A stretch of DNA of 64,000 nt from an uncultured Pseudomonadota bacterium (GCA_903875225.1 CAIQVJ010000120.1:1-64000); one strand, 5' to 3'; positions 24,357-33,651 are shown, numbered from the stretch's first letter. The notes: generated by a model not told the origin, from the sequence alone. Translations and numbers: made by a program.

Positions 24357-26510
24357 CTACTTACAGCTGGTGGTCGTCCCGGTGATCGTGCAGGAGTAGT
24401 GGCTGCCCGCCTTGACCGGGTAGGCCGTCGCGGTCACGCCGCCCTTCGGGTACATCTTGCAGTCCGAGGCCGTCGGCACGCCGGCGATGCTGGCAGACCC
24501 GCCGCCGATAGAGGCGCGCCCGGCGAACCCGTCGGTGCAGCGGACCTCGATCTGCAACGGGGCCGGTGACGACGTGAAGGAAACGGAGACCGTGCCCTTG
24601 TCGGACTTGGGCACAGCGGGAGTCGCCGGTGTGGCGTTGCCGCTGGAGGTGCGTGGCGCCTTCGTTGGGGCCTTGACGGGGGCGACGACCGGAGGTGCGG
24701 CGGTGTCCTGGTTGTGCTTCTTCTTCGGCGGGGTGATCGGTGCTGCGACCGCGACGACCTCCTTGGGCTTCTCCTCGGTCTGGGAGAACTTCCACCAGCC
24801 GACGGCTACTACGGAGACGAGGAAGAACGCTGCGAGTCCGAGTACGGCCACGAGGATCGCGTACACACGCCACGACTGCACGCGCGAGTCCGAGTTGGCG
24901 GGCGGGGTGGGCTGGGGCCCGGCGGCCTGGAACGGGGTCTGCTGGTTGCCGTAGCTGCTCACCGGGCCCTGGATCCCCTGCATCGGGGCCGGCGCCATCG
25001 GGCTCTGGGCGGGCTGGAAGGCCTGCTGCGGGGGGGTGAACGGTCGCGGTCCGGCCGCGGCGGGGGTCATCGCCGGGGTCTGCGCGGCCGCGGCCTTCGC
25101 GCGCTCGGCCTTGGGGGCGGGGATGGCGAAGAACGCGGTGGCGCTGTGGTCTCCCTGGACCTCACGCTCGTCGGCGTTCTCGTGGAGCGGCATCATCGGG
25201 AGCATCCCGCTCTCGTCGGCGCTCCGTGCTCCCGTGGGCTTTTTCGCGGGCGGGGCCGCGGGCTTGCCCTTCACGCTCGGCGGGACGATCTCGGCGTCGT
25301 CCACCCTGGCTGCGGCAGACGCCGACCGGGGGACGATCTTCGGGGTGAGGCGAGGGGCGTCGGCCGGGCGCGGGGTGCCGGCTCGGGGTGTGAAATCCGG
25401 ATCCGGATCCGGCGCCCGCGACACGCGGCGGACGGGTACGGGTGCCTTGCCCACGGGCTCGGCGGCGTTTTCCAGCGACTCCTTGAGGCGCTCTTCGATG
25501 CTCTTGCGGGGCGGGTTCGACATGGTGCCCTTCTGAGATAATGCGCTGGAGGCGCGCGGGTCGGGGGAGTCGGGCAGCGGGCGCACCGTGCCGAAGTAGA
25601 AGCTGCAGAACTCCTGCAGATATGCGCCGCGATCCTTGTAGAGTTGCCGACGCAGGTCGACGAGCAGCTCTTGACCTGTCTGGTAGCGGTTCCGCGGGCG
25701 GGCCTGCAGGAGCCGCGTCACGATGCTCCCGAGCCCTGGGAGCTTCACCTCGAGCTCCTTGCAGGGCTCGGCGAGCTCCCCGTTCTCGATCGCGCAGTAG
25801 ATCGCGACCAGGGCGTCGGGGGCGTCCACCGGTACGCGGTAGGCCGGGCGGGCCATCAGCAGCTCGTACAGGATGAGCCCAAGGGCAAAAAGATCCGTCC
25901 GATGGTCGATCTCTTCGCCGCGGGCCTGCTCGGGCGCCATGTAGATGGGCGTGCCGCGGATCCGGCTCGAGTCCTCGCGGGCAAAGTCGGTGTTCTCCAC
26001 TCGCGCCAGGCCGAAGTCGAGGATCTTCACGTCACCCTGGGGGGTGAGCATGATGTTCTCCGGCTTGAGATCGCGGTGCACCAGGTGCAGCGACTCCCCG
26101 TTGTCGGCTGGAGTGGTGCTCGCCTGGTAGAGGGCGTCTGCGATCTCGCAGCCCATCTCGACGGCGGCCTCGGTGAAGATCTGCTCCCGTTTCTGGGTGC
26201 AGGCGTCGAGCACCTCGCGCAAGGTCGTGCCGTGGACGTACTCCATCACGACCGCGCGCTCGTCCTCCAGGTACTCGAACACGCGGACCACGCTGCGGTG
26301 CTTCACCTGCTCGAGGAGCGCGAATTCCTGCAACAGCTGGCGCAGAGACTCGGCGTCCCGGGCGTTCTTGAGCCGCTTGATCGCCACGAGTCGGGCCTTG
26401 GCGGGCTGGGCGCCCCGCGCCGGGGTCTCGCCCCAGCACAGGCTCACGTGGCCAAAATGGCCGGAGCCCAGCTCCCGTAGAACTTCGTATTGGCGAATCA
26501 TCTCAGACAC
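24357..26510 (-). CDS. Membrane-anchored Ser/Thr protein kinase (PknB type)
   Basis: 717 residues. The kinase domain (8-285) has the glycine loop LGSGHFGHV, the VAIKRL lysine K45, HRDLKPENIML (near 145), DFGLAR and GTPIYMAPEQARGEE. A long Pro/Ala-rich juxtamembrane segment follows (about 310-545). One transmembrane helix lies at about 549-572, then a Thr/Pro/Lys-rich stalk and a small external domain with three cysteines near the end, not PASTA-like. GTG start; ATG three codons later is possible. It sits 122 nt after the TPR/sulfatase pair. This Hanks-type kinase is common in myxobacteria; the target is unknown. Confidence 0.93.
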   Translation of the reverse strand: MSEMIRQYEVLRELGSGHFGHVSLCWGETPARGAQPAKARLVAIKRLKNARDAESLRQLLQEFALLEQVKHRSVVRVFEYLEDERAVVMEYVHGTTLREVLDACTQKREQIFTEAAVEMGCEIADALYQASTTPADNGESLHLVHRDLKPENIMLTPQGDVKILDFGLARVENTDFAREDSSRIRGTPIYMAPEQARGEEIDHRTDLFALGLILYELLMARPAYRVPVDAPDALVAIYCAIENGELAEPCKELEVKLPGLGSIVTRLLQARPRNRYQTGQELLVDLRRQLYKDRGAYLQEFCSFYFGTVRPLPDSPDPRASSALSQKGTMSNPPRKSIEERLKESLENAAEPVGKAPVPVRRVSRAPDPDPDFTPRAGTPRPADAPRLTPKIVPRSASAAARVDDAEIVPPSVKGKPAAPPAKKPTGARSADESGMLPMMPLHENADEREVQGDHSATAFFAIPAPKAERAKAAAAQTPAMTPAAAGPRPFTPPQQAFQPAQSPMAPAPMQGIQGPVSSYGNQQTPFQAAGPQPTPPANSDSRVQSWRVYAILVAVLGLAAFFLVSVVAVGWWKFSQTEEKPKEVVAVAAPITPPKKKHNQDTAAPPVVAPVKAPTKAPRTSSGNATPATPAVPKSDKGTVSVSFTSSPAPLQIEVRCTDGFAGRASIGGGSASIAGVPTASDCKMYPKGGVTATAYPVKAGSHYSCTITGTTTSCK

Positions 26511-26632
26511 GATCGATCGATCCTACGCGTGTGTGGTGGATCCGGCAACGAACGACGGAGGGCGGGGCTTACGATCGGGCGCTTCTTCGAGGGGTCGTGC
26601 TGCCCCCGGCGGCGACCGTAGGGGGGGATCCG

Positions 26633-27721
26633 CTACTCCAGGAAGCCGGCGATCCTCGCCGCGGCATCTTCGATCATCGTGCCATCGTTCTCCCGGCGGC
26701 CCAGCGCACGGAGCCCGCGCGCGAACCACGGGGCGTCTGCCGTCACCTCGTCGAGCGCTGCGTCCAGGTCGGCCTGCCCGCCCAGCTCGGCCTGGATCAC
26801 ACGTACGCGCCCGCGGGCGAGCGGTGCGCGTTCCAGCACCGCGAGCACGGCGCCCAGCCCGGACGGGTCGCGGGTCGCGATGGCCCACGAGACACGCAGG
26901 TCGGCGGCCAGCAGCGGCAGGCCACGCTCGTCGGCGCCCGCAGCCCAGTCCAGCAGCGGGGCGGCCAGCACGGAGTCGCCAGCGAGCACCCGGGCACGCA
27001 GGAGCCACCCTTCTGCACGGAGCGCCGGGCCCGATCGGCCCGCGGCGCGCCACCCTTCGAGGGCGCCTTCGAGGTGCGGCACGGCGTCGGCCGGGGCGCC
27101 GTGCCCGAGCGCCGCATAGAGCAGCGCCAGTTCGCCGCGCTCCGCCAGCGCTGCGGCCCTCGGACCCGCAGCGCCCGGCAGGTCGCCGAGCGCTTTCGCC
27201 GCGGCGCCGAAGCCCTGGTCCGCGCGTTCGAGCAGGCCGTCCAGCCGGTCGACCTGCGCCTGCCGGTACACCCGCGCGATCCCGGCCCCCGGGATCGAGA
27301 GCCCGTCCAACTCGGCCAGATCGTCCCGGGCCTGATCGAGCAACCCCAGCGCGACGCACAGCCCGAGCCGCACGTCGAGGAGCACGGCGCGGGCGCTCTC
27401 GTCGCTCGTCGCCGTCGTCCCGGCGACGATGTCCAGCGCCACATCCGCCTGTCCCGCGTCCAGCAGCACGGCCGCGAGCAGCGCAGCGTCCATCGGTCCG
27501 CGCCGCCCCGCGTCCCATGCGAGCTTCAGCGCTTTTGCCGCCATCAGGGGCCGGTCCTCGCGTCGCCAGGCGTCGCCCGCCCGGACCGCGGCGTCCCGGG
27601 TGCGCACGAGGTCGCGCTGCGCCCACGCGCGCTCGGCGATGTCCTGCCAGGCCACGCCTGCCGCAGCCCATGCCCGCCGATCCTCGAGGCCCTCCGCCTC
27701 CCGCCATGCTCTGCCTGACAT
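26633..27721 (-). CDS. TPR-like alpha-solenoid protein
   Basis: 362 residues, almost all helix, very rich in Ala, Leu, Arg and Asp, with degenerate helix-pair repeats of about 34-36 residues (AERAWAQRDLVRTRDAAVRAG, ALLDAGQADVALDIV and ELALLYAALGHGAPADAV are examples). No signal peptide, membrane span or catalytic motif; cytoplasmic protein-protein scaffold by inference. It starts 13 nt after the sulfatase-like stop, so the two form an operon, and it lies just upstream of the kinase gene on the same strand. Confidence 0.65.
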   Translation of the reverse strand: MSGRAWREAEGLEDRRAWAAAGVAWQDIAERAWAQRDLVRTRDAAVRAGDAWRREDRPLMAAKALKLAWDAGRRGPMDAALLAAVLLDAGQADVALDIVAGTTATSDESARAVLLDVRLGLCVALGLLDQARDDLAELDGLSIPGAGIARVYRQAQVDRLDGLLERADQGFGAAAKALGDLPGAAGPRAAALAERGELALLYAALGHGAPADAVPHLEGALEGWRAAGRSGPALRAEGWLLRARVLAGDSVLAAPLLDWAAGADERGLPLLAADLRVSWAIATRDPSGLGAVLAVLERAPLARGRVRVIQAELGGQADLDAALDEVTADAPWFARGLRALGRRENDGTMIEDAAARIAGFLE

Positions 27722-27734
27722 CCCGACCCCCTGT

Positions 27735-30329
27735 TCAATCCGGTGCGACGTATCCGAGGAGCTTGAGCTGCTCCATCTCCTGGCTGCTCCCTGCGCTCGC
27801 CGGCAGGGCGGCCAGCGCCTGGGCCTCGGTGCGCGTGGGCTGCAGCATCACGCCGCGGCTCGCTGTCAGCTTCATCCCGCCCACGTCGACCTCTCCCTCG
27901 ACGAGCGGCGCCGTGGCGCCGTCTGCCGCGGTGACCGTCCCGTCCGGGCAGCGCGAGGCACAGGCGAAGTACAGGGTCTGTCCCGAGGCTCGCGCGGGCC
28001 GGAAGGCCCACGCACTGCCTGCGGCGGCGGTGAGCTCACCGACGTCCTGGGGCAGGAGCCGCGGGTGCTCCCCCCATTCGAGGTTCGCGCGCGTCTCTTC
28101 TCCGGCCTCGGGGTCGATGATGCCGGCGCTCACGGCGGCGCCGGCGGGGAGCTCGACCCGGAAGCTGTCGAGCGCGCCGCGCATCTCCACCCGCCACACG
28201 TCGGTCAACGGCCAGGCCGTCGCCTTCGAGAGCGCAGCGCGCATCGCCTCGAGTCGGCCCGCAGGGGCGTCGCCGGTGCGGTTCCGGTGCTCGCCGGCGT
28301 CGGTCGTCAGATCGTAGAGCTCCTCGCGCCCGCTCTCCGTCTGCAGGATGTACTTCCAGTCCTCGAAGACGACGCCCCAGCGCTCCCTGTCGAACATCAG
28401 GTGCCCCAGCGCGAGCGGGCGCTCCTCCAGCGCTGCGGTGAGCGCGTCTGTCGCGCTCTCGCTGGCGGCGGCATCCACGAAGGGTCGCAGCGACCGGCCG
28501 TCGAACGGGGTGCCTGGACGGGATCCGACGAGGTCGAGCAGCGTCGGGACGATGTCGATCAGGCCGACCGGAGCGGTCACGTGGTGAGGCCCCCCGCCCC
28601 ACCCGCCCGAAGGGCGGACGACGAGCAGGGTGTGCACCAGCTCGCTGTACAAGGTGTGGTTGTGCTCGTACCCGTCGTGGTCCCAGAACTCCTCCCCGTG
28701 GTCGGAGTGTACGAGGGTGACCGACTTGCCGGGCAGCGCATCGATGCCGTCGAACAGCGTCGCGAGCGAGGCGGAGAGGTAGGCCACCTCGCCGTCGTAG
28801 CGCCCGCGGATCAGCCGCTTGTCGCTGTCGGTGAGCTTCTTTCGCCGCATGAGCTGGACGATCTGCCAGCGGTCGAAGATGTCGGGCACCACCTTCGACG
28901 TGCGCCCCTCCGTGAACCGGCTGCCGTAGGGCTCGGGCGCGTTGTAGTAGGTGTGCGGGTCCATGAAGTGCACGAAGGTGAACGTGTCTTCGGACTGGTG
29001 CGCCTTCAGCCAGGCCAGCGCCTGGGAGATCTCGTCCGCCGCCCGGGCTCCGTTCTCGTAGTGCCACTCCTCGAACCCGTCGTTGAACCGGAACCGGGGC
29101 ACGAGGTGCACGTTGGCGACGAACCCGGCGGTGCGGAAGCCTTCGGGGGCGAGGAGCTCGCCGATGGTGGGGGCTGAGATCGCGTCGTAGGGGTACCGGC
29201 CAGTGAGCGCCGTGCGGAAGCTCGGGCGGGTGCGCGGGGCCGGCCCCCAGGCGTCGTCGAACACGACGGCGGACTGTGCCCAAGCGTCGAATTCGGGGGA
29301 CGTCGTCCTTCCGTCGACGGTCTGCCCGTTGAGCGAGAGGGCGTCCCACCGTAGCGTGTCGATCCCGACCACGATCACGTGCCGGGGGGTGCTGGCGGCG
29401 CCATGGATGACGGGCGCGCTGAAGAACACCGAGTCATACGCGGTGTCCCCGTTCGGATCGCTCACGAATGCGACGTGGACCGACTTTCCGGCCCAGCGCG
29501 AGAGGTCGGCCGTACCGTCCGCAAAGCCGTTTCCGGGGCCCACGTCGGCCCGCCACACCGACTCGCCCTCGACCTCCACCCGCGCGATGGCCCCGTTGCC
29601 CGCGTGCGCTCCGAGGAGCGGGTGGGCGAGCAGCGTGGCCCCCACGTCCAGGGTCGCACCCGGCGGGAGGGTGACGAGGAATTCGGCGCGGGCAGGGGCC
29701 GGGAGCAGGAGGCCGGGCCGGGTCTCCGACCCGATGGTCGCCTCGGAGTGGACGAACTCGGCGGCAGGGAGTCCGCTCTCGGAGAACACCCGACGCTTGA
29801 GCGTCTCGGCGAGCTCCGTCACCCGGAGCTCCGGCTTCACGGACCAGCTCGCCGGGTTCTCCAGCGAGATCAACTTGACCTGGTTGTCCTCCACGAACCA
29901 GCCGCCCCCGCTCGGCTTCACCATCCCGCCCACGAATGGGACGAGCGTGCCGGCCCGGTAGAGCTGCGCGCCGAGCGGCGCGTAGTTCGGTCGGGGCATG
30001 TCGCACTGGAACGGTAACGGGTGAGACCAGATCCGCATCCGGCCGAAGGTCTGGCCGGTGTTCTGCCACGTCTCGGTGAGCGGCATCACGCCGATGTCGG
30101 CCGCTGCAGCGTCTGCCTCGGGCTCTGCAGCGGCAGGCAGCGTGAGCGTCGCCTCGGCGAGATGATCGAGCGCACGCCACGGTTTGCTGCCGGAGGGCTG
30201 GTCCATGCCCAGCGTCGGCTTGGGTCCCGCGGGCATCGGAGGCCGCGGAGCTGGGGTTCGCTGGCAAGCGCCCAGCGCCAGCCCGGCGGCCATCGCGAGG
30301 AGGTTTCGAAGGCACCGGGCGGAGGACAT
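27735..30329 (-). CDS. Sulfatase-fold (alkaline phosphatase superfamily) lipoprotein
   Basis: About 864 residues with lipobox ALGAC behind MSSARCLRNLL; ATG 30329 is preferred over 30347 for the signal shape. Residues about 50-310 are beta-rich. The sulfatase domain begins HVIVVGIDTLRWDA with metal Asp; SDHGEEFWDHDGYEHNH is the second metal and His cluster. In the nucleophile segment TRPSFRTALTG the residue where sulfatases carry formylglycine Cys/Ser is Thr367, and the following R is displaced. Thr nucleophiles occur in LtaS/phosphoglycerol transferases, so phosphoester or phosphoglycerol chemistry fits better than sulfatase. A C-terminal beta domain ends the protein. Confidence 0.82.
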   Translation of the reverse strand: MSSARCLRNLLAMAAGLALGACQRTPAPRPPMPAGPKPTLGMDQPSGSKPWRALDHLAEATLTLPAAAEPEADAAAADIGVMPLTETWQNTGQTFGRMRIWSHPLPFQCDMPRPNYAPLGAQLYRAGTLVPFVGGMVKPSGGGWFVEDNQVKLISLENPASWSVKPELRVTELAETLKRRVFSESGLPAAEFVHSEATIGSETRPGLLLPAPARAEFLVTLPPGATLDVGATLLAHPLLGAHAGNGAIARVEVEGESVWRADVGPGNGFADGTADLSRWAGKSVHVAFVSDPNGDTAYDSVFFSAPVIHGAASTPRHVIVVGIDTLRWDALSLNGQTVDGRTTSPEFDAWAQSAVVFDDAWGPAPRTRPSFRTALTGRYPYDAISAPTIGELLAPEGFRTAGFVANVHLVPRFRFNDGFEEWHYENGARAADEISQALAWLKAHQSEDTFTFVHFMDPHTYYNAPEPYGSRFTEGRTSKVVPDIFDRWQIVQLMRRKKLTDSDKRLIRGRYDGEVAYLSASLATLFDGIDALPGKSVTLVHSDHGEEFWDHDGYEHNHTLYSELVHTLLVVRPSGGWGGGPHHVTAPVGLIDIVPTLLDLVGSRPGTPFDGRSLRPFVDAAASESATDALTAALEERPLALGHLMFDRERWGVVFEDWKYILQTESGREELYDLTTDAGEHRNRTGDAPAGRLEAMRAALSKATAWPLTDVWRVEMRGALDSFRVELPAGAAVSAGIIDPEAGEETRANLEWGEHPRLLPQDVGELTAAAGSAWAFRPARASGQTLYFACASRCPDGTVTAADGATAPLVEGEVDVGGMKLTASRGVMLQPTRTEAQALAALPASAGSSQEMEQLKLLGYVAPD

Positions 30330-30351
30330 CGCCGGGGCGGCTATCAAGAAA

Positions 30352-30363
30352 CCGATTAATCGG
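30352..30363. promoter_or_regulatory. 12-bp palindrome between divergent genes
   Basis: CCGATTAATCGG, a perfect palindrome with an A/T core, in the 38-nt gap between the sulfatase-fold lipoprotein (minus) and the first ArsA-like gene (plus). It ends 4 nt before the plus start, so it likely overlaps transcription or translation signals of both. Candidate operator for a shared regulator; not matched to a known one. Confidence 0.45.
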
Positions 30364-30367
30364 CGGG

Positions 30368-31318
30368 ATGCCTTCGCCCGACCGGTCGATCGACCGGCTG
30401 CTTGACCGCCGCATCATCGTCGTCACCGGCAAGGGAGGCGTCGGGAAGACATCGGTGAGCCTGGCGATTGGCGCGCTTGCCGCAAGCAGGGGGATGAACA
30501 CGCTGGTGTGCGAGACCAACGGGGCCGACCAGATCTGCGGGAGCTGGGGGATGCACTCGGGCGGGTACGCCATCACCCCGCTCGCGCCGCACCTCAGCAC
30601 GATGTCGATCCGGGCGGAGACGGCGATCGAGGAGTACCTGATGCGGGTGCTCAGGTTTCGCAAGCTCTACGAGATGGTGTTCAAGAACCGGGTGATGGGG
30701 CCGTTCCTCGATGCCGTGCCCGGACTGCATGACCTGATCCAGCTCGGCAAGGTCTTCGATCTCGAGCGGGAGCGGAGCTCGGTGCTCAGCGGTCGGACCC
30801 GCACCTGGGACCTCGTGGTGGTGGACGCTCCTGCGACGGGGCACGGCATCAGCATGCTCACCGCTCCGCGGGGGATGATGCGCCTCACGCGGAGCGGGCC
30901 CTTCCACGACAATGCACGCGATGTCGCGGGGCTGATCGAGGACCCCGCGCGGACCGCGATCGTGCTCGTCTCGCTGGCGGAGGAGCTGCCTGTGTTCGAG
31001 ACCGTGGAGCTGTACGGGCGGTTGGGCAAGTTCCAGGAGCAGGTCGCTGCGGTGGTGTTGAACGCCGTGCGCACGCACGGGCTCCCCGCGAACTACCCGG
31101 ACCTCCGGCCCGAGCTCCTCGCGCGGGCAAACCCTGCAGGCGTCGAGGCCATCGCGCTCGCCGACGCCGCGCTACGGCGCAGCGCGATGCAGGACCGTGC
31201 CCGCCAGAGCCTCGCCCGCCTCGGTGCGCCCGTCGTGGACCTCCCCGAGATCGCCGGCGTGGAGCTCGGTCCTCCAGCGTTCGACCAGCTGGCGGCAGTC
31301 CTGGGGCAGAGCCCATGA
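30368..31318 (+). CDS. ArsA/Get3-family ATPase, first of tandem pair
   Basis: 316 residues. Deviant Walker A GKGGVGKTS at 21-29 with the signature lysine pair, and a switch segment VVVDAPATGHG that parallels the DTAPTGHT motif of ArsA/Get3. The STDPAHSL-like segment is not evident; instead there is ETNGAD near 49. ArsA/Get3 ATPases act in anion export or in delivery of tail-anchored membrane proteins. No arsB, arsC or arsR is near, so arsenic export is unlikely. It overlaps the second ATPase by 4 nt (ATGA), suggesting a heterodimer. Confidence 0.85.
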   Translation: MPSPDRSIDRLLDRRIIVVTGKGGVGKTSVSLAIGALAASRGMNTLVCETNGADQICGSWGMHSGGYAITPLAPHLSTMSIRAETAIEEYLMRVLRFRKLYEMVFKNRVMGPFLDAVPGLHDLIQLGKVFDLERERSSVLSGRTRTWDLVVVDAPATGHGISMLTAPRGMMRLTRSGPFHDNARDVAGLIEDPARTAIVLVSLAEELPVFETVELYGRLGKFQEQVAAVVLNAVRTHGLPANYPDLRPELLARANPAGVEAIALADAALRRSAMQDRARQSLARLGAPVVDLPEIAGVELGPPAFDQLAAVLGQSP

Positions 31319-32385
31319 CGCCCGTGCTCATCTGCTGTGGCGCCGGGGGCGTCGGCAAGACCACCTCCGCCGCGGGGCTGGCGATCGCTCAGGCCCAGGC
31401 CGGGTCGCGCGTCGTGCTCCTGACCATCGACCCCGCGCGGCGGCTCGCCGATGCGCTCGGGGTGCGCGTGGGCAGCGAGCCATGCGCGGTGACGCTCCCT
31501 GCCGGGCTCGAGGCGAAAGGCACCCTGCACGCGCTGATGCTCGACCCGAAGGAGACCTTCGATCGGGTCGTGGGGCGCTGGGCGCCGACGCCCGAGGCCC
31601 GGGATCGTATCTACCGGAACCACGTGTACCAGCACGTCTCGGCGAACCTCGCCGGGGCCCAGGAGTACATGGCGATGGAGCGGCTCTACGAGCTGTTCCG
31701 CGATGGTCGGTGGGACTGCATCGTGCTCGACACGCCGCCCACGCGCCACGCCCTCGACTTCCTCGCTGCGCCGGACCGCATGGCGAACCTGATGGACGAG
31801 GGCGTGATGCGCTGGCTCGTCCTGCCCGCGTCGCGGGGTGGGTGGCGGATGATCGAGCGCGGCAGCGAGGTGCTCGCCGGCGTGCTCGAGCGGATGGTCG
31901 GGAACTCCACCATCGCGGACATCGCCGAGTTCTTCGGGGCGTTCCAGGCGCTGTGGGACGGGTTCCGGGAGCGGTCGATCGAGGTCAGCGCCCTGCTGGG
32001 TGCGCCGAGCACCCGGTTCTACCTGGTCACCACCGCGGCTCCGGCTGCCCGTGCCGAGGCCCGCTTGTTCGTCGAGCAGCTCCGGTCCCACCAGCAACCG
32101 CTGGCCGGCTTCCTGGTCAACCGTTGCCTCGTGCCCGCGGGGTCTCCTGGAGCGCCCGAGTTCGCTCCCCGCGCCGACCTCCCCGAATGGGATGCGGCCG
32201 TGGGCGCCGTCGGTCAGCTGTACGAGCAGCACCTCGCGAAGGTCGCCCTGCAGGAGGCCAACATCGCAGAGCTGGCGGCGGGCACGACCGCCCCGGTGTG
32301 GCGGATCCCCGACCTCGGTGAGGCCGTGCACGACCTCGACGGGATCACGGCCCTGTCCCACTACCTGCGCGCAGCGGTGGCCTAG
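31315..32385 (+). CDS. ArsA/Get3-family ATPase, second of tandem pair
   Basis: 356 residues. Walker A GAGGVGKTT (9-17), TIDPARRLADALG (the ArsA STDPAHSL segment) and LDTPPTRHALDFL (DTAPTGHTLR segment) are all present, so this copy is nearer the canonical family than its partner. A helical region (about 120-230) could form the client groove of Get3-like proteins. The tandem two-ATPase arrangement is known in Mycobacterium (Rv3679-Rv3680). The stop directly abuts the next start with no gap. Confidence 0.88.
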   Translation: MTPVLICCGAGGVGKTTSAAGLAIAQAQAGSRVVLLTIDPARRLADALGVRVGSEPCAVTLPAGLEAKGTLHALMLDPKETFDRVVGRWAPTPEARDRIYRNHVYQHVSANLAGAQEYMAMERLYELFRDGRWDCIVLDTPPTRHALDFLAAPDRMANLMDEGVMRWLVLPASRGGWRMIERGSEVLAGVLERMVGNSTIADIAEFFGAFQALWDGFRERSIEVSALLGAPSTRFYLVTTAAPAARAEARLFVEQLRSHQQPLAGFLVNRCLVPAGSPGAPEFAPRADLPEWDAAVGAVGQLYEQHLAKVALQEANIAELAAGTTAPVWRIPDLGEAVHDLDGITALSHYLRAAVA

Positions 32386-33651
32386 ATGGCGGCGGCGTGC
32401 CCCCGATGCTCGAGGGCAAACGCGGAATTTCGTACGACCTGCCTGTACTGCGGCACGCCGATGCCCAATCCCACGGCGAGACCGGCGGAGACGCGCAGGA
32501 CGCCCGACAACCTGGATGAGCTGGTGCGCGAGGCGATGCGCGGCGGCGGGACGGACAAGCTGCGCGCTGCCTTCGGCGAGGCGGCGAAGGCACCCCCGTC
32601 CCCACCGGTCGGGGGCCCAGCCAGCGTGCAGGGCGGAGAGCCGCCGCAGGGCGCCGCCAGGGTGCCGGGCGGGGAGCCGCTGCCAGACGCCGCAAGGGTG
32701 CGGGGCGTGGACCCGATGCCGAATACTGCCCGGGCGCTGGCCGTGGAGGCGGTGCCGGTTGCGCCGGGCCCCGGCGTTGGAAGACCGGCTCCGCCCCTCC
32801 GTTGGACGGACGCGCTCCAGCGTGCGGCGCAGCGCGTCGCCATGGTCGAGTCCGACCCCGAGGCGCTGCGTGAAGCGCTGCTCGACGCCGAGGATGCTCT
32901 CATGGTGGGCTTCTCCACGCTGTCCTCCCCGCCGCTGCTCCCCCCGATCCGTCAGCCGTGGCTCCTGGTGATCCCGCCGTGGGGCGATCCGGAGGAACTC
33001 TCCCGAGCCCTTGGGGTGGACATGGCGACCGCCCGGCTGCTCGTACAGGGCCGCTGGCCGCGCATCGGCCTCCGGGGAGACTCCCCGAACCTCGGCCGGG
33101 CGCCCAGCGCCGAGCATCTCCCGGTCTCGCGCGACGAGCTGCTGGCGATCGGCAGTGCGATCGGGGTGCTCGCGGCGGACGCGGGCGATGGCTGGCAGGT
33201 CACCGAGGAGGCGATCTGGCTCGCCGATCCGCAGGGCGGAGGCGTACCTGCACGGATCGACGACGTCTGGCTGGTCGTTCCGGGCGAAGTGGAGATGCGC
33301 GTGGTCCGCGAGTCCCCGACCGAGAACCGCTGGCTTCGAAAACGGCTCGCCGTCGCCGGCGCCGGAGGCGATCGCAGGGTGCGGGTGATCGACCTCCACA
33401 CCGCGGGTGGGATCTACCGGCTGGTGGAGGGCGTGTCCCGCATGGAGGGCGTCCCGGGCCACGATCCCAACTCCGCCCGACGAACCTTCACGGCGGTCCT
33501 GAACCACCTCGCCGCCCGGTTTCCCGACTCCGTCGTGCTGGACGAGCGCATCTGCGCGATCGGCGCCGACGGAAAGTCTGCCTGGCCGCTCTGGGAGGAG
33601 CACACGCGCGTCGTGCGCGTCTACACTGGTCGGACGGCTCGCCCGGCCTGA
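32386..33651 (+). CDS. Zinc-ribbon protein of unknown function in the ArsA operon
   Basis: 421 residues. N-terminal zinc ribbon C5, C8, C19, C22 (CPRC...CLYC), then a low-complexity region with three to four 12-residue repeats (81-128), then a C-terminal alpha/beta region of about 280 residues with no motif I know. No membrane span. It starts at the base after the ATPase stop, so it is made with the two ATPases and may be their client adaptor or regulator; this is inference from context. Confidence 0.72.
   Translation: MAAACPRCSRANAEFRTTCLYCGTPMPNPTARPAETRRTPDNLDELVREAMRGGGTDKLRAAFGEAAKAPPSPPVGGPASVQGGEPPQGAARVPGGEPLPDAARVRGVDPMPNTARALAVEAVPVAPGPGVGRPAPPLRWTDALQRAAQRVAMVESDPEALREALLDAEDALMVGFSTLSSPPLLPPIRQPWLLVIPPWGDPEELSRALGVDMATARLLVQGRWPRIGLRGDSPNLGRAPSAEHLPVSRDELLAIGSAIGVLAADAGDGWQVTEEAIWLADPQGGGVPARIDDVWLVVPGEVEMRVVRESPTENRWLRKRLAVAGAGGDRRVRVIDLHTAGGIYRLVEGVSRMEGVPGHDPNSARRTFTAVLNHLAARFPDSVVLDERICAIGADGKSAWPLWEEHTRVVRVYTGRTARPA
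32626..32769 (+). repeat. Imperfect 36-nt tandem repeat (four units)
   Basis: In-frame 12-codon units: VQGGEPPQGAAR, VPGGEPLPDAAR, VRGVDPMPNTAR, then a decayed ALAVEAVPVAPG. It lies between the zinc ribbon and the C-terminal domain and encodes a flexible linker. DNA similarity is still visible, so this is a more recent expansion than the beta-helix repeats. Confidence 0.75.

Noticed and set aside
24795..25560. Pro/Ala/Lys-rich stretch in the kinase as a possible repeat array
   Set aside because: Composition is biased but there is no regular unit; it is a flexible juxtamembrane linker.
26511..26522. GATCGATCGATC palindrome before the kinase start
   Set aside because: Simple tetranucleotide repetition of GATC; may be chance, no further support as an operator.
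31093..33603. 836-codon open frame antisense to the ArsA operon
   Set aside because: Low-complexity Arg/His/Gly composition and no motif, against a well supported operon on the plus strand.
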